DNA from: Symsagittifera roscoffensis
Lineage: Eukaryota > Xenacoelomorpha > Acoela > Convolutidae
Length of the DNA: 64,000 nucleotides
Reading direction: 5' to 3'
Assembly: GCF_963678635.1 (NCBI RefSeq)
Contig: NC_087066.1
Coordinates: 65,044,282-65,108,281 of the forward strand
The position numbers and the translations under genes were made by a program. The notes beneath the pieces are model-generated. The model was not told where the DNA came from, made no database searches, and saw nothing but the letters and a program-made list of their open reading frames with translations. Positions 38,282 through 51,564 of this stretch are shown piece by piece; position 1 is the first letter of the stretch, and each line of letters opens with the position of its first letter.

Positions 38282-41200
38282 ATTGGCAAATTTTCTAATT
38301 GCCAGAGCAAGATGTGTATTAAGCGATCCAGGAGCACTGGTACATTTCGTAAGTAGGTTTTGGTTGAAAACGTTGATTCTGTTTTGATACAAATGCAATT
38401 TTGATACAGATTCAATTTTATAGAGTCATAACGTGTTGCTTTTTTCAACCTAAGCCGCACAGTTTTGTTTTAAGTGTCTGTTCAAATTAGCGAGAAAATT
38501 AGTAGCATGTGTTTTATTACATTTTTTACTTGAAAGCTAGAGGACGGTCGTTCGAATCCCGGAGTCGGTTTTTTCATTTTTTCGAAGATTCTGCTCAGAA
38601 GACTTTTTTTGCCTGTTATTTGTGCCGGTTTTTGCTTTTATTTGCGATGTTCAACTGTATCTCTGATTTCAGATCTGCTACTTCAGATAAAACATTTATT
38701 GGGCATTTTGAACCTTGTACTCACTCATTTTTTCCAACCTAAGTCGTAAAAGTTAGTGTTCATTTTGATCAAGAACCAGCTATTAAAAACAGACGATGCT
38801 AAGGATATTAACACAGACTTATGTTACAAATAGCATTTCTGCTTCAAGGTATCATGGATCTGTAGTGTAGGGGAAGGGAAGGAGACCCGCAACAAAATAA
38901 GAGGGTTCCAACCTGGGCAGGGTCGAATGTTTTTAAGGAACTTTATCGTATAATAGTTAAAATGCGTCTTCTCTATAGATTGAGGCATGTTAGCTGGATT
39001 TCTTTTTTTTATATTGACTGGTACTGCTAATGCGTCATAATTGGCTTGCGTCACTTAGCAATTATGCAGACTCATAATTGGCGTGCGTCACTTAAAAAAA
39101 ATTTGGACACTCAAAGTTTTACACATTTAATTTTTCCTAATAGCTTTATCGGTCATAGATTTAATTGTGCATGCGAAGTGAAACTTCTCCTCTGTGTTCA
39201 AAAGTAATTATAAGTAATCTATTGGAAAAAACTGTTGGCAATGCTAGGCTCTGAGCAAAAATATGCATCTAAAATAACTGATAAAATATAAAACTGACAT
39301 GTTTTTGGATCTTTCAATTTAAAGAGAATGTTGTTGATTTTTGGTATTTCATTTTGAACTAATGGCGCTTATTTTTGATGCAGCATTTGACTTCTAATTT
39401 TTTAATTTTTATTAAAATTGGTCGGAAACAAACACGCCCTACGCCATATTTGTTTCCCACTCCGTCCAAGTTTTGCTGTGGAAACATCCTCGCAAACATA
39501 ACAAGGAGTGCGAAGTTGGTGATTTTGATTTACTCTTTATCTGGCCTGAAATTGTTTGTTTGCGAAGTTGATGATTTTGATTTATTCTTTATCTGATAGG
39601 CATCCAAAAAACGGCTCAATGTGATTGAATAATTTTGGGTTGATGATCGAAATAAGCCAACAAAAAAGCCAGCAAAAATTTGGAAAACATTACTCCAATT
39701 TATGCACAGCATTTTCACCAGAACTTATATTTTCTTCAAACTTTGTCAAACTTTCTGGTATAAGCTCATTAGAAGTCTTACTGCCTGTATCGTCAAAACA
39801 GTAATGACCGTTTTTGGACGTCATACTAGGTATTTTAAAAATTTTTTCTGTCGTTTTTCGGCGACTTAAAGAGTGAGTCAAGCTCATCAGGTTCCCAAAG
39901 AACAAAATTGAGCCAAAAATTTAAGTTCAAATTCTCATTATTTGCAAGCAAGTTTCCACAGCAAGAAGACTTCTATATCTAAATATGATATACTGGTAAT
40001 TTACACGTTCGAAACAAGATTTCTCAAACTTCTGCCCGGTTAAGTTCTCTCAAAAAATTTTTTCTAGCGCTTGTCAAAATTTCAATCCTATATCTTCAAT
40101 AGCCGCAAGCAACACGACAAGAACATGAAAAATAGATATGTTCATAATGCTCGTTGGAATCAAAAAGCTGTATTTTCTATGACCAGTGACTGTAGCTCAT
40201 CGCAATAAAGTTCTCTCCTTGGATTTTTCTCACTTCCTGTTTGTTCTAGAACTGTATATTTTAAACCATTTTTGGCAAAGATTGATTGTTGCGATGCTCG
40301 AAATTTCTCCCATTATTAGAACAGCCTCCTTTACAAATAAAGCCAATTTTACCGTTTTAACAGCTGACCTAATATTTTTTAGTAAAAAACATCATTTTTA
40401 AAAATCAAATAAAAAAACATCATTAAATAAAAAACATCAAATTTTTGTTGCGACCATTTGAAAAATGCGGAGAAATTTTGTATTCGGTGTATGTTTTAGT
40501 TTTTTCTACTTTTTTTTCTTTTTTTCCAAACAAAATAAGCTTCCCCAAATAATCATAGGAGAGAGTTGAGTGATATATCATATTATAGAATTTTTGGTCG
40601 TGATTTGAACGATTTAAAAATATGTTAAGAAAATTTTCCTTGTGACAAGAAAAACGTTTGAAATTTTTGGTTTTTTGTTTCATTTCAAGCGAAAAAACGA
40701 GCAGGCTTGCAATAGCTTAATAGCTTATTTTAATGACTTAAAAGCTTACAATAGCCTAATGTAGGCCGTAAAGTTTAGTTTTAATCAAGTGCAAATAATT
40801 TTTCGAGTATTTTAGCCTCTTTTTGGAATCAAAAACTTTAGCAATTCAAACAACTGCAAAAAAATTTGAAAAAACTTTCGATTTTTTTTTTGTGTTTTTC
40901 TAGTAATTTTTCTTCAAAAATTGTTTTTCAAATTGTGTACTTTACTATGACTGCCTAAGCTCTAGTTTTGCGTTCATATCCTTTTATCACACCACGCGCT
41001 ACTTGCACAGTAACTGGCTATCGTTGTTGATATATGCAATTTGTTGATTACGATATCCGTGTAGTTTTTTGGTTTCTGAATTCCAATATACCAGCTTGAG
41101 AAAATTGCGAACTATGTCCTAGCTATTAGCCATCCACAAAAAAAATTGCCTATTGTTTATTAAACCTAAACGTAGCAGCCATTAGCTGTTGGATCTCAAA

Positions 41201-42339
41201 TGTTGATGTTGAACTCACTGCTGAAGCACTCCAATTCTTGCTCGAAGGGTCCCCCCTTGAAGGGTAAAATTTGCTCGAAGGGTCCCCCCTTGAAATTACC
41301 TTCTTTTTAGCACAAAATTATGTCAATTTTACCACTACTAGCCTCTTGTTACAGACTTAAAACCGGTAAACTACAAAAACAACATGGTTTAAAAACAACA
41401 ACAGAAAAATTTGGGTTACAAAAGCCTGAAACAAAAAACAAGTTGGGTTAAAAAGTTAAACAGCCGCAGTAATTTGTTTCAATCCTTAAAAATTTTTGAG
41501 CGAACTAACCTTCACCTTCTAGGTAAGATGGACACTTTTAACCCTACGGATGACAGGGTCAATTGCGTACTTAATTTTTTGTCAACCGAACAAAATGACG
41601 CGACCAATTATGCAATATTTACTTAAAATTCATTCTCCATCGAAAAATTGAGAACTCTTTACAGTAGAATAATTTTAAAAAATTGAATTTTTTACTAAAA
41701 AAATTGAGAAGACGGGAAATTTTTCTCTAAACTAGAAAAAAAAACGAAAAACTTCAAAAGTCTCTGGAAAGTACTCAAAAAAATTTTAAATTCTCAAAAA
41801 TAGACAGAAACCGATAGTTTGAAGTACTGTGTGAAGAGTGAGAAATATTCTGAAGAAAGAAAATTTATAGCGTACAATTAAACAACGAAGCTCCAATACG
41901 ATAAATAAGTGTCCAAAAGTATTAATTAACGCAAAATATGTGAATTGCGTGATCAATTTTGCGCTAGTGATGAATAGTTTTCAGTAAAGCACTTTGTTAG
42001 GAAATCGTTTGTTTCGAAAGCCGTTTGTTATTCAGCATATTGAATAGAGCGTTTGAAAATAATCACTTGCCGTAGCGGTGGTAAGCTTTAGCGAACAATT
42101 TTTCGAGAAAAGAGCTCTACCCCTGGGAACAAACTAATGAATGAGCAAAAAAGCCGCAAACAAAATCATGGTTTTCTCATCAGAACAAGAAGTCTATGAT
42201 GTGTGGTCATTTTGCTCATTCATTATTCTTGAACTTAAAAGAAGAGCTCTTTTTTCCAAATCTGTTTCCTGAAATTTTAAAACCGCTACAAAAAACTTAT
42301 TTTTTCATATGCCCTATATCCCTCTGCTCGATGTTCCTA
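38282..42339. other. Intergenic, small repeats only
   Basis: No supportable gene. It contains a decayed relative (minus strand, about 38290-38460) of the fragment at 10606-10836, a B-box-like tRNA relic at about 38544-38568, a 35-bp direct repeat (39509-39543 and 39561-39595, CGAAGTTGRTGATTTTGATTTA), a duplicated CTCGAAGGGTCCCCCCTTGAA (about 41240-41295), and a TTATCACACCACGCG family fragment at 40985. Confidence 0.5.
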
Positions 42340-43790
42340 CTGTCCCTTAATTCGTTGCAAGGGATTTTAGCAGGCCGGCTTTTTAGCAGACTCAAAACAG
42401 TTAAACAGTGAAACGCAATTTCAAACGCGGCATTGGTGACTAGCGATCGCTTGCTCCGCTGCGCAAACCTGCGACACGAGTGTCATTGAGCGCGTAAATC
42501 TGTGTTTTGCGGTGGCGTCCCTCATGCTGGAGGGACCGAATGCTTAAAAATTATTTTAACTTGGTTTCAGCCAATCAGAATTGAGTATTCAAAATCTCAA
42601 AATTAATTGCGAAAATCTCAAAAGGGTTTAGGAACTTAGACGGTAGGAAATAAGACGATCAGAAAATAACGGAATTTGGACAATATCTTGCGTGCAAATT
42701 GCGTGAAACTTGTTTACAGACTTAGGTTATCTTTTGGCAGAGTAAATACTGGTTGTCCAATTTAGACAATAACATGCGTGCAAATTGCGTGAATTTTGTT
42801 TACAGACGTAAATTAACCTCTGGCTGAGTAAATACTGGTGGTCTGTAAATTCCATTTCTTTACGATCGTCTAATTTGCTTGTCGTCTAATTTCCTGGGCC
42901 CCATCTCAAAGTAAGCAAAAAAATCCAGGCCATTAGTGTTAATATTGACCAATTAGATAATAAGCAGATGAGTCTTCAAATATTGCCGGATCGAAGGCGG
43001 ATTGGAAAAAATTAAATTTTTCAAGGATACCGATTTACGAAAAGTGGAAAACCAAAAAAGAAAATTCAATATTATGTTAAGACGAAAACCATCTTCATGA
43101 CCCAGACTTTGAATTTACTTCCAAAAATCAACTCTGAGAGTTATGTTTTGACTTATTACGAAAAACTCTAATATTTAATTTAATTAAATTTACAAAAAAA
43201 GCTATCAAAAAAACCCAAAATTCTCATTTTTTCGCCGCCAGAATATCGAAAAATCAAGAGCATCTTATCGCGTGAAAGAAAAAAATGCTTGCCGGCCGTC
43301 CCCCTATGTATTTTAGATGTAAAAATCGAAGAAATTTGGGCAGTGTTTGAGAAAGCTGGTTTTCAAGTTGGATTGTGAAATAGTTTGGATCAGACCTTCA
43401 TTGTGGACAATAATTTATTTAAAAAACCAAGAAAAACGAATGCGTTTAGTTTTTGGCCGGATCGAAAAGGGCGAAAAACCTCCGGCCAAAAAGTTAAGTG
43501 GCGTCAGTTGAACGCCAAAAATCGAAGACTGAGAAACTCTTATGAACGTGAACTGATAAATCTTGATGTTTATCTGAATTTCATTGCAGTTGTAACCCGC
43601 AATATGTAATATTTTTGATTATTTTCCACTGATTTAATACATTTCCTGTTAAATTTTGACTTCGATTTTTTGGGGAAGACCTTTAGTCACTAAAAACGCT
43701 TAGTAATTTGGGTTGGTTGAAATTTTTCAAGCATTCGGTCCTTTAAGCATGAGAACTCTCCCCTGTGACGACCCAATATGTTTGTCACGG
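42340..43790 (-). mobile_element. Inverted second copy of the composite element, with nested MITE
   Basis: It reads as the reverse complement of 34291-35403: TTTTAGCAGGCCGGCTTTTTAGCAGAC at 42366, then GCGATCGCTTGCTCCGCTGCG, CCCTCATGCTGGAGGGACCGAATGCTT and the nested MITE (about 42624-42903). Both copies share the flanking repeat junction (here TGTCCCTTAATTCG just before 42350), so they stem from one insertion event later copied in inverted orientation. An extra segment of about 630 bp (about 43065-43695) is present only in this copy. Confidence 0.7.
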
Positions 43791-43807
43791 AGGCAGAGCA
43801 AAAACAG

Positions 43808-44125
43808 AATGGTACAAGAGCAGAATGGGTCCAAAAGCAGAAAAATATTTACTTATATTGGTTTATGCGGGCTAATTGATAAAACAATATTAGATTTGTC
43901 AGAAAATGCCAAGAAAACGAATAAATTATGCATGAAGTGGCCAATTTTTTTTAAAATTTTTTGGATTAAGCTTTTTATTTTTTTTTTCTATTAAATTGTT
44001 CAATTTATGCATAAAGTTTTCATTGCTTTGGTATTATTGACATTTCTAATAGTTAATTTACCTATTAAATTATAAAAATTGATGTTTTTCTGTTTTTCTG
44101 CTCTTGGACCCATTCTCCTCTTAGA
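43808..44125. mobile_element. Fold-back MITE with GAGCAGAATGGGTCCAAAAGCAGAAAAA ends
   Basis: The left end CAGAATGGGTCCAAAAGCAGAAAAA is answered by TTTTTCTGCTCTTGGACCCATTCT near 44093-44117. A secondary TTTAATAGG/CCTATTAAA symmetry lies inside. The 93-codon ORF overlapping it is not considered coding. Confidence 0.65.
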
Positions 44126-44507
44126 CTTTTTTGCTTATTGACTGGCCACCGTTTGTCACAGCCTAATTAGTCCAAGTCCCAAATTTTGTAGCAATCGGAC
44201 AATGAGAACAAAGAAATTACTGGTGAAATTTCGCTGGTGGGGCAAAAAGGAAAAAGAACCTAAATCAAAATCAATATGATTGTCAAATGATAAAATTTGA
44301 TGCAATTGGATGGCTTGAATAAAGTTAATGCGGAAGAAAGCAGCTGAGGCGTGTCAGCCCAAAAAAATCCCATACAGAACAGTTTTTTGACAAAACAGGG
44401 TCCTTATAGTTCGGAAAACCAAATTGGTCGATCAAAAAAAAAGTCGTGAAAAGTTTCGTTTTTTGAAAAACATTACGAGGCCAAACTGTGCATTCTCTGT
44501 TTTTAAG

Positions 44508-45795
44508 GGGAATCCGCAACCGGCCAAAATCAGATTTGTCGCGGAATCCGCAACATTGCTACTTTTCTTTGATCTTCTGTGCTGTTTTGGATTCCACTAA
44601 CAAATACCTAATTCATTAAACCGCTCAAAATCACTGGAAAAATAGGCGAAATTGCGGAATCCGCAATTGTATTTGTGGAATCAAGAACAGTTAGTGGAAT
44701 CCACAAACAAATGATAAAACATTTGTATCGTTAAATTAGGTTGTTGCGGAATCCGCAACTGTAAGTGGAATCCGCAAATTTTAAGTAGAATCTGCAAATT
44801 GTAGGTGGAATCCGCATTTTGTTTGCGGATTCCCTTTACATATATTTATATGTGTAGTAGCCTTTAAAATTATTTTTTTAAATTACATGATTTGATTTTA
44901 CTAGAACAGAAACTTACTAGAATAGAAATTGACTACAACAGAAATTTACTAGAATAGATCAGTGTTATGGATTAATGGAATCCCAATTACTGATCAGTAT
45001 TTGGGATCGATGAAATCCCAAATACTGAACTAATTCGACGATTTGCTATGCGTTGGGTTTCTAATCACTCTCAACCTAATTAATCCAAATAATGAATATA
45101 TTCCATATTCATTCCATATTAATCCAGCTTTTGGGATTCCATCAATCCCAAACACTGACCAGTTTTTGGTATCGATGGAATCCCAAATACTGACCTAATT
45201 TGGCGATATGCTGTGTGTTGTGTTTCCGTACACTCTCAACCCAATGACTACAATCACTGCATTTATTAGGCGTTATGCTTCCAAAATCAGTATTTGGTAT
45301 TGACGCAATCCCAAATACTGACCTAATTTGTCGATATGATGTGTTCCATACACTCTCAACTCAATGACTCCAAATATTGAAATTGTTCGGTGTTGTGTTT
45401 CCAAAATGCTAAAAGATGACATCCACCGATTTAGGTAACCAATGTTTTAAGACTTGTTCGTGGATTCCGCTGACAATGGTTAAGTCTTTGCTTTTAAATT
45501 CCGCATTGCTGGAGATAAGAATTCCAGCTCAGGTTTTAATTGTTCATATGCAAGTTCAGTATTTAACAAAGTTCGGAATCCACTTACAGTTTGCGGAATC
45601 CACTTACATTTGCGGATTCCGCTTACATTTTGCGGAGTCCACTTACAGTTGCGGAATCCGGAACAACTAGCAAAACAAATGTGCCGACAAAATTTACGTT
45701 ACAGGTATATGTATGCGGAATCCACTGAAATTTTGTTTGTGGAATCCACTACATTTTGGAACATATTTTAAGACTTGTCTCTGGAATCCAGGAAC
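44508..45795. repeat. GCGGAATCCGC-rich array with an internal 3-copy tandem repeat
   Basis: The palindromic motif GCGGAATCCGC and relatives (GTGGAATCCRC, TGCGGATTCCGC) recur at high density in both half-orientations at 44508-44830 and 45570-45795. Between them, about 44955-45410 carries three diverged copies of a unit of roughly 150 bp: ATCCCAAATACTGAMCTAATT, then GACGATTTGCTATG or variants, then CACTCTCAACCYAATGA. No ORF is convincing. Confidence 0.75.
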
Positions 45796-46505
45796 GTAGA
45801 GACACAAAATTGTGCTCCTATCCAGTGCACAGTTTGGCCTCGTAATGAACCGCCCACCCTCCCTAGAAAAATTAACTTGCGCACGCCACTGACCAATGGA
45901 TGAGGGCAGAAAAGCCCCTATGATAAGAAGTTGGTATTTAATGCTATACAATATGCTGGGTGGCTGGCATACACTGGCAGACACTCGATGTGAAAGACAA
46001 TACCAGAAAAAGTTGCAAGCCAAGCTTGATGCACTCGTACGAGTTTTGTACGAGTAACTAGGTGCAATTTTAAACAGTGCACAAGAGAATGTTGTCTGGT
46101 GCATATTTTGGACATAAAGTAGCAAAAACTTAACGCTTACTCATACGATAGTATTTCATTCGAAGCCTTTGCTTTGCGCACGTGCATTAATTGACAAAAT
46201 TATCAAAATTTTACAAATATTTGCAAAATTTATTGGTCAACAAATAGATTTCATTCAGCAGAAGTAATTAAAAGCTAGCTTCTACTTAATTGCTGAAGTT
46301 GTCGAGATGTGCGCTGCCGAAGTGATTCCACCTGCTATTCGGAACAACCGAAATGACTTGAATGTGATGCGCAAGCGGAAAATCAACCCATACCCTTCCA
46401 GGAATAATCCTAATTTTTCTTTTCCACTATTTTAGAACAGAGTCTTAAGTAAATGTACCCGCAACTTACTAAAAGAGAGTTCTAAAAGAGGGGTCTGAAA
46501 ATTGT
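45796..46505. other. Intergenic, no gene recognised
   Basis: It starts with a fragment of the poly(G)-family end (CCGCCCACCCTCCCTAGAAAAATTAACTTGCGCACGCCACTG, 45850-45891). A 143-codon minus-strand ORF (45694-46125) spans the GGAATCC array boundary and this repeat, which argues against it being a gene. Confidence 0.5.
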
Positions 46506-46737
46506 AAGCAGTTATAGGCTCTTTTCCAGTCCCCTCCGTTTCAAAATACCGAGTTTTATGTTTGTTTTACGTGTTATTACGGCTAAATGCGTGATGTTAC
46601 GCTGTAAAGTATGAAGATTTGTTCACGGTTGTCGATTTGTTCACTACGCCAAATTTCATTGCATTATGACAACGTTAAGAAAACTTTTCAAAATTGAATT
46701 TGAAAGGGGGGGACTGGAAAAGAACCCAGTTATAATT
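46506..46737. mobile_element. Short TIR element (GGCTCTTTTCCAGTCCCC ends)
   Basis: The ends GGCTCTTTTCCAGTCCCCTCC and GGGGGGGACTGGAAAAGAACCC are inverted repeats. Inner landmarks are ACGTGTTATTACGGCTAAATGCGTGATGTTACGCTGTAAAGTATGAAGA and TTGTTCACTACGCCAAATTTCATTGCATTATGACAACGTTAA. An inverted copy lies at about 47385-47605 and a fragment at about 52455-52515. Confidence 0.75.
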
Positions 46738-49700
46738 GTAATTAGACGATTGACCAGTAAAATCTGTCCCTGAACACAAAACAGAAATAAAATTAAAAAA
46801 TCATTAACAATTACTTTCCAGTTTCCCGCCCGCCCTCTTTACTTTCACGGAAGTTTTTTTTTGCAATAAAAACTATAAAAATTTGTTTTCGCTATTATAA
46901 ATCATACGTAAATCATGCCAGTGTGAACATGTGAAGATGTTTCAAAAAAGGTTTTAAAAGGCAAATTTTCTGCATTAACACTTCTTTGGAAAATTGGAAA
47001 AGAGCCGAAAAAACGTGTGGAAAATTAAAAAAAATTGTGTGCAGAAATATTTTCGACATAGTGAGGGATGGTCTGGACCATTTATCATCTCCAAAAAGCG
47101 AGGATGGGAAGATAAATGGAATCAGCCAGAAACCTACCGAGATAGAACCCCAGTCACTGGCCGGTAAACTCTCCCGTATTTAACTCAACTCTTGATTCTT
47201 TTTCCTTCCCCCTTCCCCCAAACGCCTCACGCGAGCATCTTTTCTTTGGTGTAACGAGTGGTTTTACAAGGTTGGTTATGAAGACCAAATGCATTTGAGC
47301 TCTTTTTCCTTACCGATAGTGATCGGTCAATTCTCATAATGATCGGACAATGTGAACAGAAACTTTACTATTAAAAAAAAATTGGGCTCTTTTCCAGTTC
47401 CCCCCTTTCAAATTTAATTTTGAAAAGCTTATTTAACGTTGTCATAATGCAAGGAAATTTGGCGTGGTGAACAAATCGACAATTCTGAACAGATTTGCTC
47501 TTCATACTTTAAAGCGTAACATCATGCATTTAGCCGTAATAACACGTGAATCAAACATAAAACTCGGTATTTTGAAAAGGGGGTGGAACTGGAAAAGAGC
47601 CAAAAATTGCAGATGGGAGGGGGAAAGGAAAAATAGCCTACGTATGTCATAGCTTTATTAGTTTGCATGTCAGTTTTCATAGCAATTGGACAATGTGAAC
47701 AATCAATTTACTCGTAAAAATTTGCGAGTGGGGGAAAACGAAAAAGAGCTCAACTCCTTGGTTAATAAGAGTTGGGCCTAACCATAAGTATGAATACCAA
47801 GCCTTTCCCTTCAGGGATTCGACCCCCTGCCGACCCAAAAGGTCCCCCTTTGTACTATTTTGTGATATCCATATTTGGCGAAGGACCCTAAAAGTTTTCT
47901 AAAGGAGCATTTGGAGCCAATATATACATACTTTGAGGGGGGAGCGCGCGACAAAAAAACCCAATTTTTTGGTCAAAGTTTTCTAAAAAAAAGTGCCTAA
48001 AAACGCCTTTTTGGCCTGTTTTACAAAATTTGACCAAAACAGGGTCTTTTTAGTGCTTTGGGAGAGCTCGGAAAATCAATTTGGTCGACCTAAAAAAAGG
48101 TCGACAAAATTTTCTAAAATTTTTGAAAATCCGCCCCCCTCGAGAAAATCCGAGATCCGCCCCTGTTCATAATAGTTAGTTTGCTCATCATGCCAAATTT
48201 TACTGATATGTGACAGTATTCTAATGGTTTTTCAAAATTAATTTAAAGGCCAGCCTAGACTATAGCCCCCACCCCCAATTTCAACTTTTAATTGACTTGA
48301 AACAATCGCTTTGCCTTCAAACTTAGTTTATAACTGCATTCGAACAAAATTTCTTCCATATTTTGTTACTCCCGAGCTAAGCGCTGCGTCCATTTACAAG
48401 TTATTTATTTAAAAAATATATTTTACTTAATTTACTGCGGGCTTTAACTTACTGGGGGGGGGGGGGTTATAATCGGAAAATGACTCAAATTTCGGCCTTT
48501 TAACAGTCAGTTTTTCTTGTTTTCCCATCCAAATTTGGAAATAATTTTTTTTTTGTGATTTTTACACTCAAAAATATGAGGTGTTTTGAAATTTCTCATT
48601 TGTCCAATTTAAGATAATTAACGCCCAATATACTTCGTGCTATAAAACGTAAGCAAAAACTCATTTTGGCTCAGAAATTGTTCGAAATGGAGTAGAGGCA
48701 AGCTAGTTGGAAAAGGAGCAATAAGCAGATTGGTCTAAGATCCAAAAAATTTAAAGAGCAAAAAACCACTAGAAAAAATCATCCTGTATACCAAAGAAAA
48801 TAGAAAAATAAACATAAAATGTGTAAACTTGTAACGCTTTTTTATAAAAAACAAACCATTCGACTAATTTGAGTGAATATATCCTAACAAATGTTGAGCC
48901 CAAGAAATGTTGAGAGTTTTTTATCCTTTTCATGAAAACCTTGGTTTTTTTTCGGGAGAGCCTCATCACGGCAAAGCTTACAAACTTCCACCATTGACTC
49001 GATTTCTTGAAATGCAAGCTTTCCTGAGTCAGCTCGAAAATTTTCTTCTTAGATCCATCATATTGATCGGTTCTGAAAATTTTTCATATGTTCTTGTCTG
49101 TTTTTTTTCTGATATTTTTGGGACGGTCCAAAAAGTATTACTCAGATTAAAATTGGTTCCAAAACCCAAAAATTTGAGACATAGTCAAAGTTTTCCAAAT
49201 TTTTTCGCAAAGTTGATTTTTTTTTCTCTAGAAAATAGGCCAAAACTATGTTCAGCGACATATATTCAAAAAATTTAATTGTTTCATTCAGAAATGGTTC
49301 CGTTTTTGTTTTGAACTTCTTCTCGTTTTTGGGCTGGTTTGATTCTTGCTAAAACTTGACATAAATTTTTTCAGCTTGATTTGAGGAACTTTGGCAAACT
49401 TTTTGATGAATTTATCTCTAAATTTTCTATTTGTACAGTGATTGTTTGGGTTCAAAATGATTGCTTGTTTGTTTAATAATCGAATTCAAAGAGAGTTATG
49501 ATGAGCAACATGTGTTCACCAAATCGCACAGTTGGGTATCGGCTCTTTCCCATTTTCCACCCGCCTTTAAATTGACCGATCCTAAGCAAGTTGTCTTACA
49601 ATATCTTATGGTTAAACGCAAGATAATACAATTAAAATCATGAAGATTAAAATTCTTCAAATTTTTTTGTTCACCAAACGTTAGTTGGAGTGTTTTGAAA

Positions 49701-50836
49701 AGTTCCTTGATTTTCTGAACAGCCCGCAATTATTTGAAAATTTATTAAATGCTTCAAAACTCTATTTAAATTTAGTTATAAAACATTAGTCAGCTCGATA
49801 AGGTCATTTTGTAGCTTTAGTTAGAAAAACACTAAAAATTCTCGGACTTCTCTTTAATTTCATTATGTATTTGATAACTTACCCTTGTTAACTTTTTGTC
49901 AAGAACTTTCTTGGCTTATAACTTTCTCAATAGGCTTTGATTTGATTTATAAAGTGTTCTAACTATCAAAAGCAATGATCATATTAGCTAAAAACATGCT
50001 GAAACCCAGTTGAAACGTAATTAAAACCTCTAAATACTAAAAAAAACTGGTTTAAAAAATTATAAATTTTGAAAATATAAAGTAACTGTTTTTCATAATA
50101 GATTCAATATCCTTCCAAAAATCTCCACATTACCTGTCTTACATGTATACGTTACTGGAATTCTGTTTTAGTAATAGTGAAAACATTTAACAACAACAAT
50201 ATAAAAAAAATCATCAATTATAGCAATTTTCATTAAGTTTCTTGAAAAAACCTCCTGATTAGATTTCATCTCGGATTTTGGACAAGGATTAAGCCAAATT
50301 TCATCGATTCGTAGACCTCAGATAAAACTTTCATAGCGCGCATAAAATAGTCCAGAGCTTGGCTCACTTGGCAATTTTCAAAGTCCCAGAACTTTGCAAA
50401 AAAAATTGGAGATAAATTATCTTTTTACAATTGACTTCAGGGAGTTGATATCTTCGATGGGATACAAAAAGTTTTTGTTAAAAACTTTTTTTTCTATCGC
50501 TGAAAATTAACTGAATAAAAAAATCCATACCAAGCATATATATTCTGTTTTTTTTTTTCGAAAGTCAGAACAAAAAGACGTGAAGCAACTATGAAAACCT
50601 GATGCTGAAGAGTTTTTTTGCCATGCGGACTATAATTTGCTGGAAGGCCGCTATAATAAAAAAACAGACTGCTCGAGATAGGTCCGATCCTTGAATGTTC
50701 AGAATGTCTTTTAAGATCGTAGGGGTAGTGTTCACTTTTCAAAAACGAATAAACAAATAAAAAAACCTTCAATTTTTTTTTTGAGATTGTTTTGAAATTC
50801 ATCTCTCCACACACTATGTAAGTACAAAGTGATATA
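46738..50836. other. Intergenic repeats, no gene recognised
   Basis: It contains the inverted partner of the previous element (about 47385-47605), a poly(G)-family repeat (47855-48170), a run of 11 G at about 48456-48466, and repeat R copies at about 48540-48720 and 50270-50720. The + strand 123-codon ORF at 48907-49278 overlaps a minus-strand ORF and has no recognisable domain or splice-site support. Confidence 0.5.
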
Positions 50837-51564
50837 CAGTGCTGATTTAAATTAACCGGACAAAACGCGTTAAACTTGAAATTTAAAACCCGTTTTTCTC
50901 AAATTGGGTTGAGTTTAGGTGAAACTTTATGAAGACAAAACTTGCTTAAAATTTTAGCAGAATTGATATGGTGTAATTTGTTTTGCAAAATTCGGGCCCG
51001 AAATTTTACCCCAAAAATGGATCATTTTGGCTTTTCTTAGTTAATAAAAAATTACGCCGAAAATACCCAGTCGATCACAGACATAATTATATCAAAGGGA
51101 GCCTCTTACGTAGCCCAACAAACTTTAAAAAGGGTATAATCTCCAAAATATTGTATAAGTTAATTTATTTTTGTTTGATAGACAAAAAAGATCGTTTTTA
51201 CTATATACAATACCAACTTTTTATTTAAAAACAATTTTTAAACAATTTCCAAATTTTTAATCCATTTCCCTTCATAAAGTTTGTTGGGCTACGTAAGAGG
51301 CTCCCTTTGATATAATTTTGTTTGTGATCGACTGGGTATTTTTGGCGTAATTTTTTATTAACTAAGAAAAGCCAAAATGATCCATTTTTGGGGTAAAATT
51401 TCGGGCCCGAATTTTGCAAAAAAAATTAAACCATATCAATTCTGCTAAAATTTTAAGCAAGTTTTGTCTTCATAAAGTTTCACCTAAACTCAACCCAATT
51501 TGAGAAAATGCGTTTTAAATTTCAAGTTTAACGCGTTTTGTCCGGTTAATTTAAATCAGCACTG
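50837..51564. mobile_element. Palindromic Tc1/mariner-type MITE, TA target site
   Basis: 728 bp flanked by TA on both sides, with termini CAGTGCTGATTTAAATTAACCGG and its exact inverted counterpart. The two arms, each about 300 bp or more, are near-perfect inverse copies, so the same translated peptide (MQNSGPKFYP...) appears on both strands. The centre (about 51120-51300) is the spacer. TA duplication and a CAGT start are typical of Tc1/mariner superfamily elements. No transposase is encoded. Confidence 0.9.

Noticed and set aside
38544-38568. tRNA gene suggested by GTCGTTCGAATCCCGGAG
   Set aside because: Only a T-arm-like part is present. No acceptor stem, A-box or anticodon arm could be built upstream.
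45694-46125. 143-codon minus-strand ORF
   Set aside because: It crosses the boundary between the GGAATCC array and a poly(G)-family fragment, so it is composed of repeat sequence.
48907-49278. 123-codon + strand ORF
   Set aside because: AT-rich composition, an overlapping ORF on the other strand, no splice context, and a Phe/Leu/Lys-rich peptide with no recognisable motif.
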